A stretch of 31,593 nt of DNA from CAUPWF01 sp036656795. GTDB taxonomy: Bacteria; Bacillota; Clostridia; Lachnospirales; Lachnospiraceae. Shown one piece after another: positions 24,213-31,593 of this stretch; position 1 is the stretch's first letter; each line of letters starts with the position of its first letter. The translations under genes were made by a program, and so were the position numbers. The notes under the pieces are model-generated. The model was not told the DNA's origin and made no database searches. It was given only the letters and a program-made list of their open reading frames with translations. The DNA lies in the NCBI GenBank assembly GCA_036656795.1, contig JAVXHR010000021.1, positions 1-31,593 on the forward strand, written 5' to 3'.

Positions 24213-25208
24213 TTACTGTCTTGTTAATAGATCAATACGTCTTATTTCTTCTTCTGTAAAGGACGTGTTATGAACAATCTTTACATTTTCCAATATCTGT
24301 TCCGGCTTTGATGCCCCAATTAACACGCTAGTCACTTCCCCATCACGTAAAATCCATGACAATGCCATCTGAGCAAGCGATTGCCCGCGTTCTTTTGCAA
24401 TCTCATCAAGCCCTTGTATCTTCTGTAAACGTTCAGTTGTAACATCACTTTCTTTTAAAAATCGACCATCTCGTTTTATCCGGCTATCTTGTGGAATGCC
24501 ATGTAGATATTTATCCGTCAGCAATCCTTGTGCCAGTGGACTAAATGCGATCAATCCACAACCATGAGCAGCAGCATATTCTTTTAATCCGTCTTCTTCA
24601 ATCCATCGATCGAACATGGAATATCGCACTTGATTAATAATAAATGGACATCGAAGCTCTTTTAACAATTCCATGGCTTTGATTGTCGTTTCCTTATCAT
24701 AATTAGAAATACCCGCATAAAGTGCCTTTCCACTTTTCACTGCAGTGTCAAGAGCCATCATAGTTTCTTCTAACGGTGTCTCCGGATCCATGCGATGATG
24801 ATAAAAAATATCCACATATTCAAGTCCCATGCGCGACAAACTTTGATCTAAACTTGCCAATAAGTACTTTCGACTTCCATGATCTCCATAGGGCCCCGGC
24901 CACATATCGTACCCTGCTTTCGTACTGATAACCAATTCATCTCTGTATGATTTCATATCTCCATTGATAATTTTCCCGAAATTCTCTTCTGCACTTCCAT
25001 ATACCGGTCCATAATTGTTCGCCAAATCAAAATGTGTGATTCCTGCATCAAATGCCGTATGACACATCTGAACCATTCGTTCAAAATCATCATTGGTTCC
25101 AAAATTATGCCAAAATCCGAGGGAAACTCCGGGCAATTTCAATCCACTTTTCCCACATCGATTATAATTCATAGCATCATATCTTTTTTCGTCTGCTTGA
25201 TATCCCAT
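24213..25208 (-). CDS. Aldo/keto reductase, YghZ-like
   Basis: A 331-residue NADPH-dependent reductase of the AKR14 (YghZ, L-glyceraldehyde 3-phosphate reductase) group. The tetrad is complete: D61, Y66, K97 and the His of YHHR (about 137-138). Group-specific stretches include YGPVYGSAEENFG and TKAGYDMWPGPYGDHGSRKY. Relatives reduce L-glyceraldehyde 3-phosphate and methylglyoxal, so detoxification of reactive aldehydes is the likely role. AGGAGG lies 9 bases before the ATG. It starts one base after the stop of the yczE-like gene and precedes dapF. A functional link to diaminopimelate synthesis is not obvious. Confidence 0.94.
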   Translation of the reverse strand: MGYQADEKRYDAMNYNRCGKSGLKLPGVSLGFWHNFGTNDDFERMVQMCHTAFDAGITHFDLANNYGPVYGSAEENFGKIINGDMKSYRDELVISTKAGYDMWPGPYGDHGSRKYLLASLDQSLSRMGLEYVDIFYHHRMDPETPLEETMMALDTAVKSGKALYAGISNYDKETTIKAMELLKELRCPFIINQVRYSMFDRWIEEDGLKEYAAAHGCGLIAFSPLAQGLLTDKYLHGIPQDSRIKRDGRFLKESDVTTERLQKIQGLDEIAKERGQSLAQMALSWILRDGEVTSVLIGASKPEQILENVKIVHNTSFTEEEIRRIDLLTRQ

Positions 25209-25209
25209 C

Positions 25210-25848
25210 TTACAGTACCTCCTCTTTTATCTGTATTTGTTGTCCTCCATTTAAAAACAAAGTAGACACATGTACATTGAAAAAATCAATAATCGGTCCC
25301 ATAAAGCACGCCGTTATTAATGTTCCAATTCCAATAGTTGCATGAAATGAAAACCCAATGGCCACACATATTAAGTCACCACCTATTCTGCCATATTTGA
25401 ATGGCAACACCTTTTTATCTGCTAAGATCAAGGCAAGAGCATCATATGAGGACACCCCCAAATCAGCTGTTATATAGAACGAACAACCAAAGCATAAGAC
25501 AATCATTGCTACTAAAAAAATCATGCAACGTATCAACAAGGTAGGGGTTGGAACCCATTGTTGAAAGACCATAGTAGCCCAATCAACAAGATATCCCACA
25601 ACTAGAAGATTAAATATTGTCGTAACACCAATGTAATGTCGATCAACAAATAAAACAAGAACTAAAAGCGATCCAATTACACCTAGATAAGCAACGCCAT
25701 ATGTAGTATGAAACAGATTTGCCAATCCCACAATCCCCGAATTAAATGGATCTGTACCTAATGCCACATGTTTAAGTGCCCCCACACAGATACTTGCAAT
25801 TACAGTTCCGATAAAAGCCATAATAATTTGTTTCCACTTTCTATTCAT
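25210..25848 (-). CDS. YczE/YyaS-type integral membrane protein
   Basis: A 212-residue membrane protein with five or six hydrophobic helices, of the YczE/YyaS/YitT-type family. Characteristic segments are LGTDPFNSGIVGLA near residue 30 and ADLGVSSYDALALILAD near 128, two internal copies of the same motif. Biochemical function in this family is not established; some members sit beside transporters or regulators. It is the first gene of the aldo-keto reductase, dapF, dapL operon. GAGAGG lies upstream of the ATG. Confidence 0.85.
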   Translation of the reverse strand: MNRKWKQIIMAFIGTVIASICVGALKHVALGTDPFNSGIVGLANLFHTTYGVAYLGVIGSLLVLVLFVDRHYIGVTTIFNLLVVGYLVDWATMVFQQWVPTPTLLIRCMIFLVAMIVLCFGCSFYITADLGVSSYDALALILADKKVLPFKYGRIGGDLICVAIGFSFHATIGIGTLITACFMGPIIDFFNVHVSTLFLNGGQQIQIKEEVL

Positions 25849-25904
25849 CGTATGTTTCCTCTCTTATGCGTCTTTATCTCTAACGCTTAATCTACATGCA
25901 TTCT

Positions 25905-25933
25905 ATTATACACAATAAGTGAACTGAATTCTA
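25905..25933 (-). promoter_or_regulatory. Promoter of the yczE-like-AKR-dapF-dapL operon
   Basis: Minus-strand TAGAAT (25928-25933), 17-base spacer, perfect TATAAT (25905-25910), giving a leader of about 50 nt. The -35 is weak. No T-box or lysine riboswitch fits in this short space. Confidence 0.55.
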
Positions 25934-25967
25934 TTCCTATTATGATCATTTTCATTTTATATTTACT

Positions 25968-26726
25968 TTAATTTTCAACTTGTGTTCCATCTGGCTCCAT
26001 ATGATATTTGTCTTTTAAAATCAATTGGGATACAGGGACTATCTCATATCCTTTTTCTTCCAACTTTGTAATCATCTGATCTAATGCCTGGGCTGTATAT
26101 TTGGCACCATTGTGACAAAGTATAATTGCACCATTTTTTAGATTTTTATGTTCACATACTGTTTGAATGATCGAATCCGTCCCATAATTTCGCCAATCCA
26201 ATGAATCTACCGACCATTGTACTGAATAATATCCACATTTATCCGCACTTGTAATGACGTGATCATCATAATCCCCATAAGGTGGTCGAAAAAGATTCAT
26301 ATCAACTCCTGTTAGCTCTTTTACTCTATTATGTACCATCATCAATTCATTTTGACACTCTTCATCTGTTAACTCACTCATATTTTTATGATTTTCACTA
26401 TGATTTCCAAGATCATGACCTGCCATCTGTATCGCTTTTACATCTTCCGGATATGACTTTACCCAACCTCCTGTCATAAAGAAAGTAACATGAAGCTTAT
26501 GTTTTTCCAATATCTCCAGAATTGCTTTGGTATCCTCATTTCCCCATGCGGCATCAAAAGACAATGCAACTTGTTTTTTATCTGTCTTCACCGCATAAAT
26601 TGGTAATTCACGTCCATTGACTGTACTACTAATTCTAATCATGCTATTCAGATACTTTACTGACCCTACGGCCATAATGAAAAGCAAAAAGAAAATAATT
26701 GAAAATTTGCACTTTGTTTTTTTCAT
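25968..26726 (-). CDS. PdaB-like polysaccharide deacetylase, probably sporulation-related
   Basis: A 252-residue protein with an N-terminal membrane anchor (about 8-26) and an extracellular NodB domain. It resembles the sporulation protein PdaB. Motif 1 is SFDAAWG: the first Asp is kept and the metal-binding second Asp of TFDDG is Ala, as in this subgroup. Motif 2 is HDLGNHSENH, motif 3 RPPYG, and the late motif ILCHNG is present. The start is ATG 26726, with AGGGGC upstream. A sigma-E-like promoter lies just upstream. It is monocistronic. Involvement in the spore cortex or coat is inferred from the family; deacetylase activity is uncertain given the motif 1 change. Confidence 0.88.
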   Translation of the reverse strand: MKKTKCKFSIIFFLLFIMAVGSVKYLNSMIRISSTVNGRELPIYAVKTDKKQVALSFDAAWGNEDTKAILEILEKHKLHVTFFMTGGWVKSYPEDVKAIQMAGHDLGNHSENHKNMSELTDEECQNELMMVHNRVKELTGVDMNLFRPPYGDYDDHVITSADKCGYYSVQWSVDSLDWRNYGTDSIIQTVCEHKNLKNGAIILCHNGAKYTAQALDQMITKLEEKGYEIVPVSQLILKDKYHMEPDGTQVEN

Positions 26727-26757
26727 AAAAAAGCCCCTAAGTATTACTCTTGTTAGA

Positions 26758-26786
26758 AGTATATGCATAGCACACTATGCATATTT
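26758..26786 (-). promoter_or_regulatory. Possible sigma-E promoter and 24-bp dyad before the pdaB-like gene
   Basis: On the minus strand AAATATG (26780-26786) and CATATACT (26758-26765) are 14 bases apart, close to the sporulation sigma-E pattern (KMATATT, then CATACAMT). The same region is a perfect 10+4+10 dyad, ATATGCATAG and CTATGCATAT (26761-26784), so it could instead or also be an operator. Confidence 0.45.
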
Positions 26787-26828
26787 CCTTTGTTCTTGTA
26801 CTGTTTTATTGTTTTATAAGTACAAGTA

Positions 26829-26877
26829 AAAACATCTTGACCATGTCTTTTGGAAAAGACATCATACAAGATGTTTT
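26829..26877 (-). terminator. Intrinsic terminator of trxA
   Basis: A two-part stem: AAAACATCTTG pairs with CAAGATGTTTT, and inside it ATGTCTTTT pairs with AAAAGACAT. The minus strand runs into TTTTTAC. It lies 25 bases after the thioredoxin stop. Beside it, CTTGTACT (26795-26802) and AGTACAAG (26819-26826) form a second small inverted repeat. Confidence 0.85.
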
Positions 26878-26901
26878 ATGTGTTTATTTCGTATTTTTAT
26901 A

Positions 26902-27216
26902 TTATTGAATACTAAATTCTTTTTTTATATTTTCTTTTGACATCGGATTCACCAACGTCTTTACTACTTTACCACCTTCAAATTTTAGAATTGTAGGAAT
27001 TGTCATAACTCTATATTTTCTTGCAATTTCCATCTCATCGTCTACATTCAGTTTACAGATTTTTACACCCGATACTTCGTCAGCCAATTCTTCAACTTGT
27101 GGTAATAATGCTTGGCATGGTCCACACCATGGTGCCCAAAAATCTACAACAACGGTTTCTTTAGATTCTAATACCTCCTGCGTAAAGATATCTTTTGATA
27201 ATTTTAATGCTCCCAT
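26902..27216 (-). CDS. trxA: Thioredoxin
   Basis: A 104-residue thioredoxin, the disulfide reductant for ribonucleotide reductase, peroxiredoxins and misoxidised proteins. The active site WCGPC has C31 and C34, the cis-proline is P74 (TIPT), and the buried Asp is in VVVDFWAPW. Length is normal. AAGGAG is upstream of the ATG. It is a single gene; a TATAAT box (minus strand, 27261-27266) lies about 45 bases upstream without a convincing -35. No thioredoxin reductase is adjacent. Confidence 0.96.
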   Translation of the reverse strand: MGALKLSKDIFTQEVLESKETVVVDFWAPWCGPCQALLPQVEELADEVSGVKICKLNVDDEMEIARKYRVMTIPTILKFEGGKVVKTLVNPMSKENIKKEFSIQ

Positions 27217-27348
27217 AATTTATGTCTCCTTTTCTATTGTGTGTTTTATTGTACGTGTTTATTATAACCAAATTAAGCAAAATGGTATGTAACATAATCA
27301 CAAACTTTACTCTGCCGTTAATATCTTCTTTGAATAACCATAATTTAT

Positions 27349-27393
27349 AAAAAAGTTTCAGCAACTTATACATCTGGTTGCCAAAACTTTTTT
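27349..27393. terminator. Terminator of pepD
   Basis: AAAAAAGTTT (27349-27358) pairs with AAACTTTTTT (27384-27393), with CAAC/GTTG inside. T-runs exist on both strands. It starts about 30 bases after the pepD stop, on the minus strand. Confidence 0.85.
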
Positions 27394-27424
27394 ATTATTA
27401 TTATTTTATTTTTATTCTCACTAT

Positions 27425-28873
27425 CTATTTACAAGCTTTTAAAACTTCCAATAATAAATTCCAAACTCTTTGTGCTGACGCAATATCCAATCTTTCGCGA
27501 ACGGAATGACAATCATGCATATTTGGTCCAAATGAGATACAATCTAAATCTGGTTTTTTGCTGAAAAGTATCCCACATTCTAGTCCTGCATGAACAGTTG
27601 ATATAATAGGTTCTTCCCCGTAACATTTTTTATAAGATTCTACTACAATTGGACGAAGCAACGAATCAGATTTAAACATCCATCCCGGATAATCATTCTC
27701 TGTCTCGCAAGTACCTCCAACTGCTTTGGCACAAGAAGTCACCTGTGCAATCACTTCTGCTTTTTTACTTTCAATAGAACTTCTTGCCTGTCCCCATGTT
27801 TCTACATAAGTCTCTGTTGTCTTAACCATACCCAAGTTATTAGATGTCTCAACAAGATCCGGTAATTGACGGCTGAAGTTTTGTACTCCATAAGGAATAC
27901 AAGTAAGGAAAAACAATACATTATCGCGACTTTCCTGAGTCATACTGTCAATTGATGCAGTCCCTTTCTCCGTTAGTAAAATCGTAAGGTTTGGTTCCTG
28001 ATTGTCAAATTCAACCTCCCATGTAGTCTGTGTTTTCTGGATAAATGCCTTTACAGCGTTAATTTCTGCTGAATCCACTACAATATTAGCAGTCGACGCA
28101 TAGCAGATAACATTATCAAGAGTTCCACCATTCACATCAACCAATGAATACGTTACCTCTTTTCCCATCGCTGTAAGTAATCTTCCCATAAGTCTATTGG
28201 CATTTCCACGTTGCTCCTGAATATCCAATCCCGAATGTCCACCAACTAATCCCTTTACTTGAATTTCAAGTAATTCTCCTTTTATTGTTTCTTTAGAAAA
28301 CGGAATCTTTCCTTTTCCTCGTACACCACCTGCACAGCCACAGATAATTGTTCCTTCAACGTCCGAATCAATATTGATTAATTTTTTTCCTTTAATACCT
28401 GACATGTCAATGCTATTCGCACCACCCATTCCAGTTTCTTCATCTACTGTAATAATCACCTCAATTGGTGGATGAGCAATACTTTTATCTGTTAACACTG
28501 CTAAAGCAAATGCAACTGCAACACCATCATCTGCGCCTAAAGTTGTACTTTTCGCCTTAACAAATCCATCTTCAACATACATTTCAATTGGATCCTTTGA
28601 AAAATCGTGAGTTGAATCCTCCGTCTTTTCACATACCATATCCATATGTCCCTGTAGAATAACAGGTTCACTATTCTCATAGCCTGCACTTCCCGCTTTC
28701 TTCATAACAATATTCCCAGATGCATCTTGAACACACTCTATGCTATGTTCCTTTGCAAATGCAACAAGCCAGTCGCTAATACGCTTTGTATCAAATGTCC
28801 CCCTGGGCACTTGATTCATTGCCTCAAAATACTCAAATACTTTTTTTGGTTCTAACTCTGATAAACAACCCAT
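27425..28873 (-). CDS. pepD: Aminoacyl-histidine dipeptidase PepD (M20C)
   Basis: A 482-residue metallo-dipeptidase of the PepD/carnosinase-like M20C group, acting on dipeptides such as Xaa-His and other broad substrates in the cytoplasm. The site is complete: H76 and D78 (GHMDMV), bridging D115 (GADDG), E145 and E146 (DEETGM), an Asp in NIDSDVEG, and the C-terminal His in FGPNMHDCHS. The lid histidine is present in GLVGGHSGLD. The start is ATG 28873 (MGCLSELEPKKVF), with GAGAGG upstream. It follows the Crp/Fnr gene in the same direction by 108 bases and has its own terminator. Confidence 0.95.
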   Translation of the reverse strand: MGCLSELEPKKVFEYFEAMNQVPRGTFDTKRISDWLVAFAKEHSIECVQDASGNIVMKKAGSAGYENSEPVILQGHMDMVCEKTEDSTHDFSKDPIEMYVEDGFVKAKSTTLGADDGVAVAFALAVLTDKSIAHPPIEVIITVDEETGMGGANSIDMSGIKGKKLINIDSDVEGTIICGCAGGVRGKGKIPFSKETIKGELLEIQVKGLVGGHSGLDIQEQRGNANRLMGRLLTAMGKEVTYSLVDVNGGTLDNVICYASTANIVVDSAEINAVKAFIQKTQTTWEVEFDNQEPNLTILLTEKGTASIDSMTQESRDNVLFFLTCIPYGVQNFSRQLPDLVETSNNLGMVKTTETYVETWGQARSSIESKKAEVIAQVTSCAKAVGGTCETENDYPGWMFKSDSLLRPIVVESYKKCYGEEPIISTVHAGLECGILFSKKPDLDCISFGPNMHDCHSVRERLDIASAQRVWNLLLEVLKACK

Positions 28874-28924
28874 CTCATGTTTCCTCTCTTTCGAATAATA
28901 TAATAATTTCATTGTTGCATATTG

Positions 28925-28951
28925 ATTATAAAAAATCAACCTTTTGCACAA
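28925..28951 (-). promoter_or_regulatory. Weak promoter candidate for pepD
   Basis: Minus-strand TTGTGC (28946-28951) and TATAAT (28925-28930) are separated by only 15 bases. The -10 is perfect but the spacing is short. TTGAT and ATCAA (28922-28939) flank the -10 with an 8-base gap. A regulator might compensate for the poor spacing. Confidence 0.35.
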
Positions 28952-28981
28952 TAATTGTAATATATCTTATTTTTTTTCATT

Positions 28982-29650
28982 CTATCGAATGCTGTCACGT
29001 GCAACGTCAACTAATTTATTTCTATTTACTATTTTAATGTTTCCTCTAGATAATGAAACAATTCCTTCTGTCTGAAAATATTTGAGCATTCTGGTCACTA
29101 CTTCTCTTGCACTGCCAAGATGATGGGCTATCTCCTCATGTGTTAATTTAAGCTCCATCTCTCCTGAAATATCTGATTCTTCAAGTAAAAACGCTGCCAT
29201 TCTGGAATCTTGTCGTTTATATAATATTTGATCCATCAACCACATTACATCCGAGAATCTAGATGCCATAATTTCATTTGTATAATTAGCCAATGGTGCC
29301 GATTCTTTCATCAGATGTTTATACGTATCTACCGGAATATGATAAAACTCTGTGTCTTGCTCCGCTTGAATCGTTACGTCAAACTCAATACTTTGTAACA
29401 TGCAAGAAGCAGAAAATAAGCAGATATCACGGTTCCATAGACGATACAGTGTAATTTCCTTTCCTTCTTCAGACATTGTATATACACGCAGCTGACCCTG
29501 TACAATTACCAAAACACCAAAACAATCATCTTTGCCATTATGCACAACAGTCCCCGATGCAATATGTTGTTTTGTCACAGCATGTTCCAGAACAGACCGA
29601 TGTTCCTTGGATAATTGCTCCCATATTGGAATATATTCTGACACTGACAT
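28982..29650 (-). CDS. Crp/Fnr family transcriptional regulator
   Basis: A 222-residue regulator with an N-terminal cyclic-nucleotide-type sensor domain (about 15-120), a dimer helix near 125-145 and a C-terminal winged helix with LTHEEIAHHLGSAREVVTRML (about 168-188) as the DNA-reading part. Several cysteines are present but not in an obvious FNR iron-sulfur cluster pattern, so the signal is unknown. AAGGAG precedes the ATG. It lies 26 bases after the YitT gene, so the two are probably one transcript from the promoter at 30586-30614. No clear terminator follows, leaving readthrough into pepD possible. Confidence 0.93.
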   Translation of the reverse strand: MSVSEYIPIWEQLSKEHRSVLEHAVTKQHIASGTVVHNGKDDCFGVLVIVQGQLRVYTMSEEGKEITLYRLWNRDICLFSASCMLQSIEFDVTIQAEQDTEFYHIPVDTYKHLMKESAPLANYTNEIMASRFSDVMWLMDQILYKRQDSRMAAFLLEESDISGEMELKLTHEEIAHHLGSAREVVTRMLKYFQTEGIVSLSRGNIKIVNRNKLVDVARDSIR

Positions 29651-29676
29651 TCTTTCGTCTCCTTTATACTTGCACT

Positions 29677-30555
29677 TTATAATCGTTTTTCAAAATTGCC
29701 GCTTACAGATGCCCCTTCATTAAATATCATAAATGCATCTTTATCAATACTTTGAACAATTCGCTTGATCTGCGACACCTCATACTTTGATATCATTACA
29801 AATAATATATATGATCTTTCTCTCGTATATGCGCCTTCCCCATCCCAGTTTGTAACGCCACGTCCTGTTTCTTCCATAATGGCACGAGAAATTCCCAATT
29901 TCTTCGTAAATATCATAACACTCATATTAATATTCTGAATATGTACACGATCACATGCTAATGCAAGGACCGTCGCATAAATCAAAGAATAAATAACTAT
30001 TTCTATATTAAATAACATTGCACAAATTCCATATACAACGATGTTCATCAAAATACTGATTTTTCCAACACTAAATCCAGGATATTTTTTTGAGCAATAA
30101 ATTCCGATAATATCTTGGCCACCACCGGAACTGCCTCCCCGTAATACCATACCCGTACCAAATCCAGCAATAATTCCACCAATAATACACGCGGTCAACA
30201 TATCATCAATAATTGGCACCTTAGGAACCGGAATAAGAGTTAAAAATGCAGTTTGTATCACAACTGTTATTAACGTCCGAATAAAAAATCCTTTTCCCAT
30301 TGTTGTCCAAGCAAGTTTAAGAAGTGGCAAATTAATCAAAAAGTAAATGACACCCGCAATATCAAATTGTCCCAATGCACTTATATGTAAAAAATCGACT
30401 AAAAATGTACGAATCAACTGGGCTACACCCATAAATCCTCCATTGTACAATCCTAGTGGTGTAATAATCATATTTACACCAACTGCAAATAACAAAGCAC
30501 CCGAAACAGCCCACAACATCTGTAATATTTGTTTCATCTTCACATTGCTCTTCAT
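29677..30555 (-). CDS. YitT family membrane protein (DUF2179 C-terminus)
   Basis: A 292-residue protein of the YitT family. The N-terminal 200 residues contain about five or six membrane helices with the family motif PLGLYNGGFMGVAQL (about 33-47) and GTGMVLRGGSSGGGQDI (about 135-151). The last 80 residues are a soluble DUF2179 domain. Function is not established for the family. GTG 30558 is directly followed by ATG 30555; the ATG has the better 8-base spacing from AGGGGG. It heads a two-gene transcript with the Crp/Fnr regulator. Confidence 0.93.
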   Translation of the reverse strand: MKSNVKMKQILQMLWAVSGALLFAVGVNMIITPLGLYNGGFMGVAQLIRTFLVDFLHISALGQFDIAGVIYFLINLPLLKLAWTTMGKGFFIRTLITVVIQTAFLTLIPVPKVPIIDDMLTACIIGGIIAGFGTGMVLRGGSSGGGQDIIGIYCSKKYPGFSVGKISILMNIVVYGICAMLFNIEIVIYSLIYATVLALACDRVHIQNINMSVMIFTKKLGISRAIMEETGRGVTNWDGEGAYTRERSYILFVMISKYEVSQIKRIVQSIDKDAFMIFNEGASVSGNFEKRL

Positions 30556-30585
30556 CACGTTATCCCCCTAAACTAATCTGCATTA

Positions 30586-30614
30586 ATTCTAGCACTTCGC
30601 TTTTGTATTTACAA
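30586..30614 (-). promoter_or_regulatory. Promoter of the yitT-crp/fnr unit
   Basis: Minus-strand TTGTAA (30609-30614), 17-base spacer, TAGAAT (30586-30591), immediately after the alarmone synthetase terminator. Confidence 0.7.
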
Positions 30615-30632
30615 CCATAATTTGAAATATAT

Positions 30633-30665
30633 AAAAAAGGACGAAAGCGTTAGCATCTTCGTCCT
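30633..30665 (-). terminator. Intrinsic terminator of the alarmone synthetase gene
   Basis: On the minus strand AGGACGAA pairs with TTCGTCCT, with GC/GC inside, followed by TTTTTT. It begins about 20 bases after the stop at 30684. Confidence 0.9.
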
Positions 30666-30683
30666 CCAAACTCTTTATTATTC

Positions 30684-31397
30684 CTATTGCTTGGCCGTCA
30701 TCTTGGCTTCTATATTCTCTTCTTTTTCTTCCACCAGCTCAGATGGGTGCTTTGACCGCTCAGGATGTTCCATATAATCTAAAATCGCTTCATTTAACGT
30801 AAGCATTCTATCATCAAGTGCTGCCACCATATCTGCGCACTCCCGAAGATCCTGGCTAATATATTCAGGAGCATTTCCTTCAAATTTATAATAAATCTTA
30901 TGCTCCAAACTTGCCCAAAAATCCATTGCAATCGTCCGTATTTGAATCTCCACCTTCGTATTCACTACACTATCAGACAAAAAAATCGGAACAGATACTA
31001 ACATGTGGTAACTCTTATAACCACTCTCTTTTGGATTTTTAATATAATCTTTAATAGATAACACTTTCAAATCACTTTGATTTCCAATCATCTCCGCTAA
31101 CCGGTAAATATCAGATGTAAACGAACAAATCAATCTAACACCTGCAATATCATTCACATATTTCACCATATTTTCAATGGACGTTTCATATCCATAACGT
31201 TTTAACTTCTTAACAATACTCTCCGGTGTCTTAATACGCGTCTTAATATGTTCAATTGGATTATATTGGTGAACATGTTGAAACTCATCATTCAAAATTT
31301 CTAGTTTCGTTCCAACTTCCTTTAATGCCGCATTATACAAAAATATAACAGTTTTCCAACTATCAACATCCTCATAATTACGAATTGCTGTCTCCAT
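30684..31397 (-). CDS. Small alarmone synthetase, RelQ/YjbM type
   Basis: A 237-residue single-domain (p)ppGpp synthetase: it transfers pyrophosphate from ATP to GTP/GDP and has no hydrolase or TGS domain, so it is a small alarmone synthetase. Key segments are KTPESIVKKLKRYG (substrate-binding basic patch, about 56-69), VNDIAGVRLIC (about 81-91), GYKSYHMLV and EIQIRTIAMDFWASLEHKIYYK, with the catalytic Glu/Gln. The LEHKIYYK end places it with RelQ. A charged tail of about 30 residues follows. The start is ATG 31397, with AAGGAG upstream. It is monocistronic, with promoter 31443-31471 and terminator 30633. Confidence 0.94.
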   Translation of the reverse strand: METAIRNYEDVDSWKTVIFLYNAALKEVGTKLEILNDEFQHVHQYNPIEHIKTRIKTPESIVKKLKRYGYETSIENMVKYVNDIAGVRLICSFTSDIYRLAEMIGNQSDLKVLSIKDYIKNPKESGYKSYHMLVSVPIFLSDSVVNTKVEIQIRTIAMDFWASLEHKIYYKFEGNAPEYISQDLRECADMVAALDDRMLTLNEAILDYMEHPERSKHPSELVEEKEENIEAKMTAKQ

Positions 31398-31442
31398 ATC
31401 ACGTTCTCCTTCCATGTAAAAAAACCACTTCTACACTCTCAC

Positions 31443-31471
31443 AGTATACCATAATATAGAATTCATGTCAT
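31443..31471 (-). promoter_or_regulatory. Promoter of the alarmone synthetase gene
   Basis: Minus-strand ATGACA (31466-31471), 17-base spacer, TATACT (31443-31448); five of six bases match in each box. Confidence 0.7.
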
Positions 31472-31518
31472 AGGTTTTACACTAATTTAATAATTTCAAG
31501 TCCCTATTCAGCCATGCA

Positions 31519-31577
31519 CAGAACACCTATCGGTGTCTGCGCAAGTTCACTTGCAAAAGACACCAATAGGTGTTCTG
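31519..31577. repeat. Long imperfect hairpin without a T-run
   Basis: A 20-bp arm, CAGAACACCTATCGGTGTCT (31519-31538), faces its inverted copy (31558-31577) with a single mismatch. The loop contains a further GCAAGT/ACTTGC hairpin. The mismatch becomes a U-G wobble only in minus-strand RNA. Neither side has a T-tract, so it is not a standard terminator. It could be a dispersed palindromic repeat or a structured RNA. Confidence 0.6.
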
Positions 31578-31593
31578 TATACGGCGTTTAGCC

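Noticed and set aside
25849..25967. T-box or lysine riboswitch upstream of the dapF-dapL operon
   Set aside because: The leader from the predicted promoter is only about 50 nt, too short for either, and no T-box sequence was seen.
27161..27373. Open frame overlapping the thioredoxin start on the minus strand
   Set aside because: Different frame, no ribosome site, low-complexity AT-rich translation, and it covers the thioredoxin promoter region.
28922..28939. FNR/CRP-type box TTGAT...ATCAA before pepD
   Set aside because: The half-sites match, but the gap is 8 bases instead of 4, and the repeat coincides with an AT-rich -10 region. Chance is a sufficient explanation.

Overview
The window is about 31.6 kb of low-GC Firmicute chromosome. 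It fits a spore-forming member of the Clostridia, most likely Lachnospiraceae. The evidence is strong AGGAGG ribosome sites, sigma-A promoters with 17-bp spacers, the DapL route to lysine, a DUF5721-type protein, a PdaB-like deacetylase and a clostridial S8 peptidase. The assignment is inferred from gene content. No tRNA, rRNA, CRISPR array, integrase or transposase was seen.

Layout. (1) 1-1540: the 5' part of a CNNM/CorC 'hemolysin' gene, about 50% GC against a visibly AT-richer remainder, behind a leader with a small ORF overlapping a terminator hairpin. (2) 1584-5973: a peptide/amino-acid operon read leftwards: APC permease, M19 dipeptidase, a PepT-like protein with altered active-site residues, and a TetR regulator. 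(3) 6032-8225: KtrA-KtrB potassium uptake, divergent from a canonical pepT across an 18-bp perfect palindrome. (4) 9694-11046: nudC and a cold-shock gene with a hairpin leader. (5) 11062-17908: two adjacent leftward units, rluF-ligA and then a ClpX paralogue, S8 peptidase, zinc-ribbon protein and LspA-like protein. (6) 18005-22146: two MATE exporters, one with a DUF5721 partner and one facing a MerR regulator across a typical MerR promoter. (7) 22160-25933: yczE-like, aldo-keto reductase, dapF, dapL. (8) 25968-28951: pdaB-like gene with a possible sigma-E promoter, thioredoxin, pepD. (9) 28982-31471: YitT protein plus Crp/Fnr regulator, and a small alarmone synthetase. (10) 31519-31577: a long hairpin without a T-run.

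Themes: peptide catabolism (three M20-type proteins, one M19 enzyme and a permease), protein quality control (ClpX paralogue, S8 peptidase, thioredoxin), potassium and stress control (KtrAB, RelQ, Csp), and lysine/diaminopimelate synthesis (DapL, DapF).

No gene-free stretch exceeds about 300 bases. The longest gaps (1305-1583, 5870-6119, 10534-10792, 27217-27424 and 31398-31593) hold the leaders, promoters, operators and terminators listed. Most start sites were moved from the longest reading frame to the start codon with a good ribosome-binding site. The strongest candidates for something new are the attenuator-like leader of the CorC gene, the PepT-like protein with replaced metal ligands, and the ClpX paralogue without an RKH loop in its operon with a serine peptidase.
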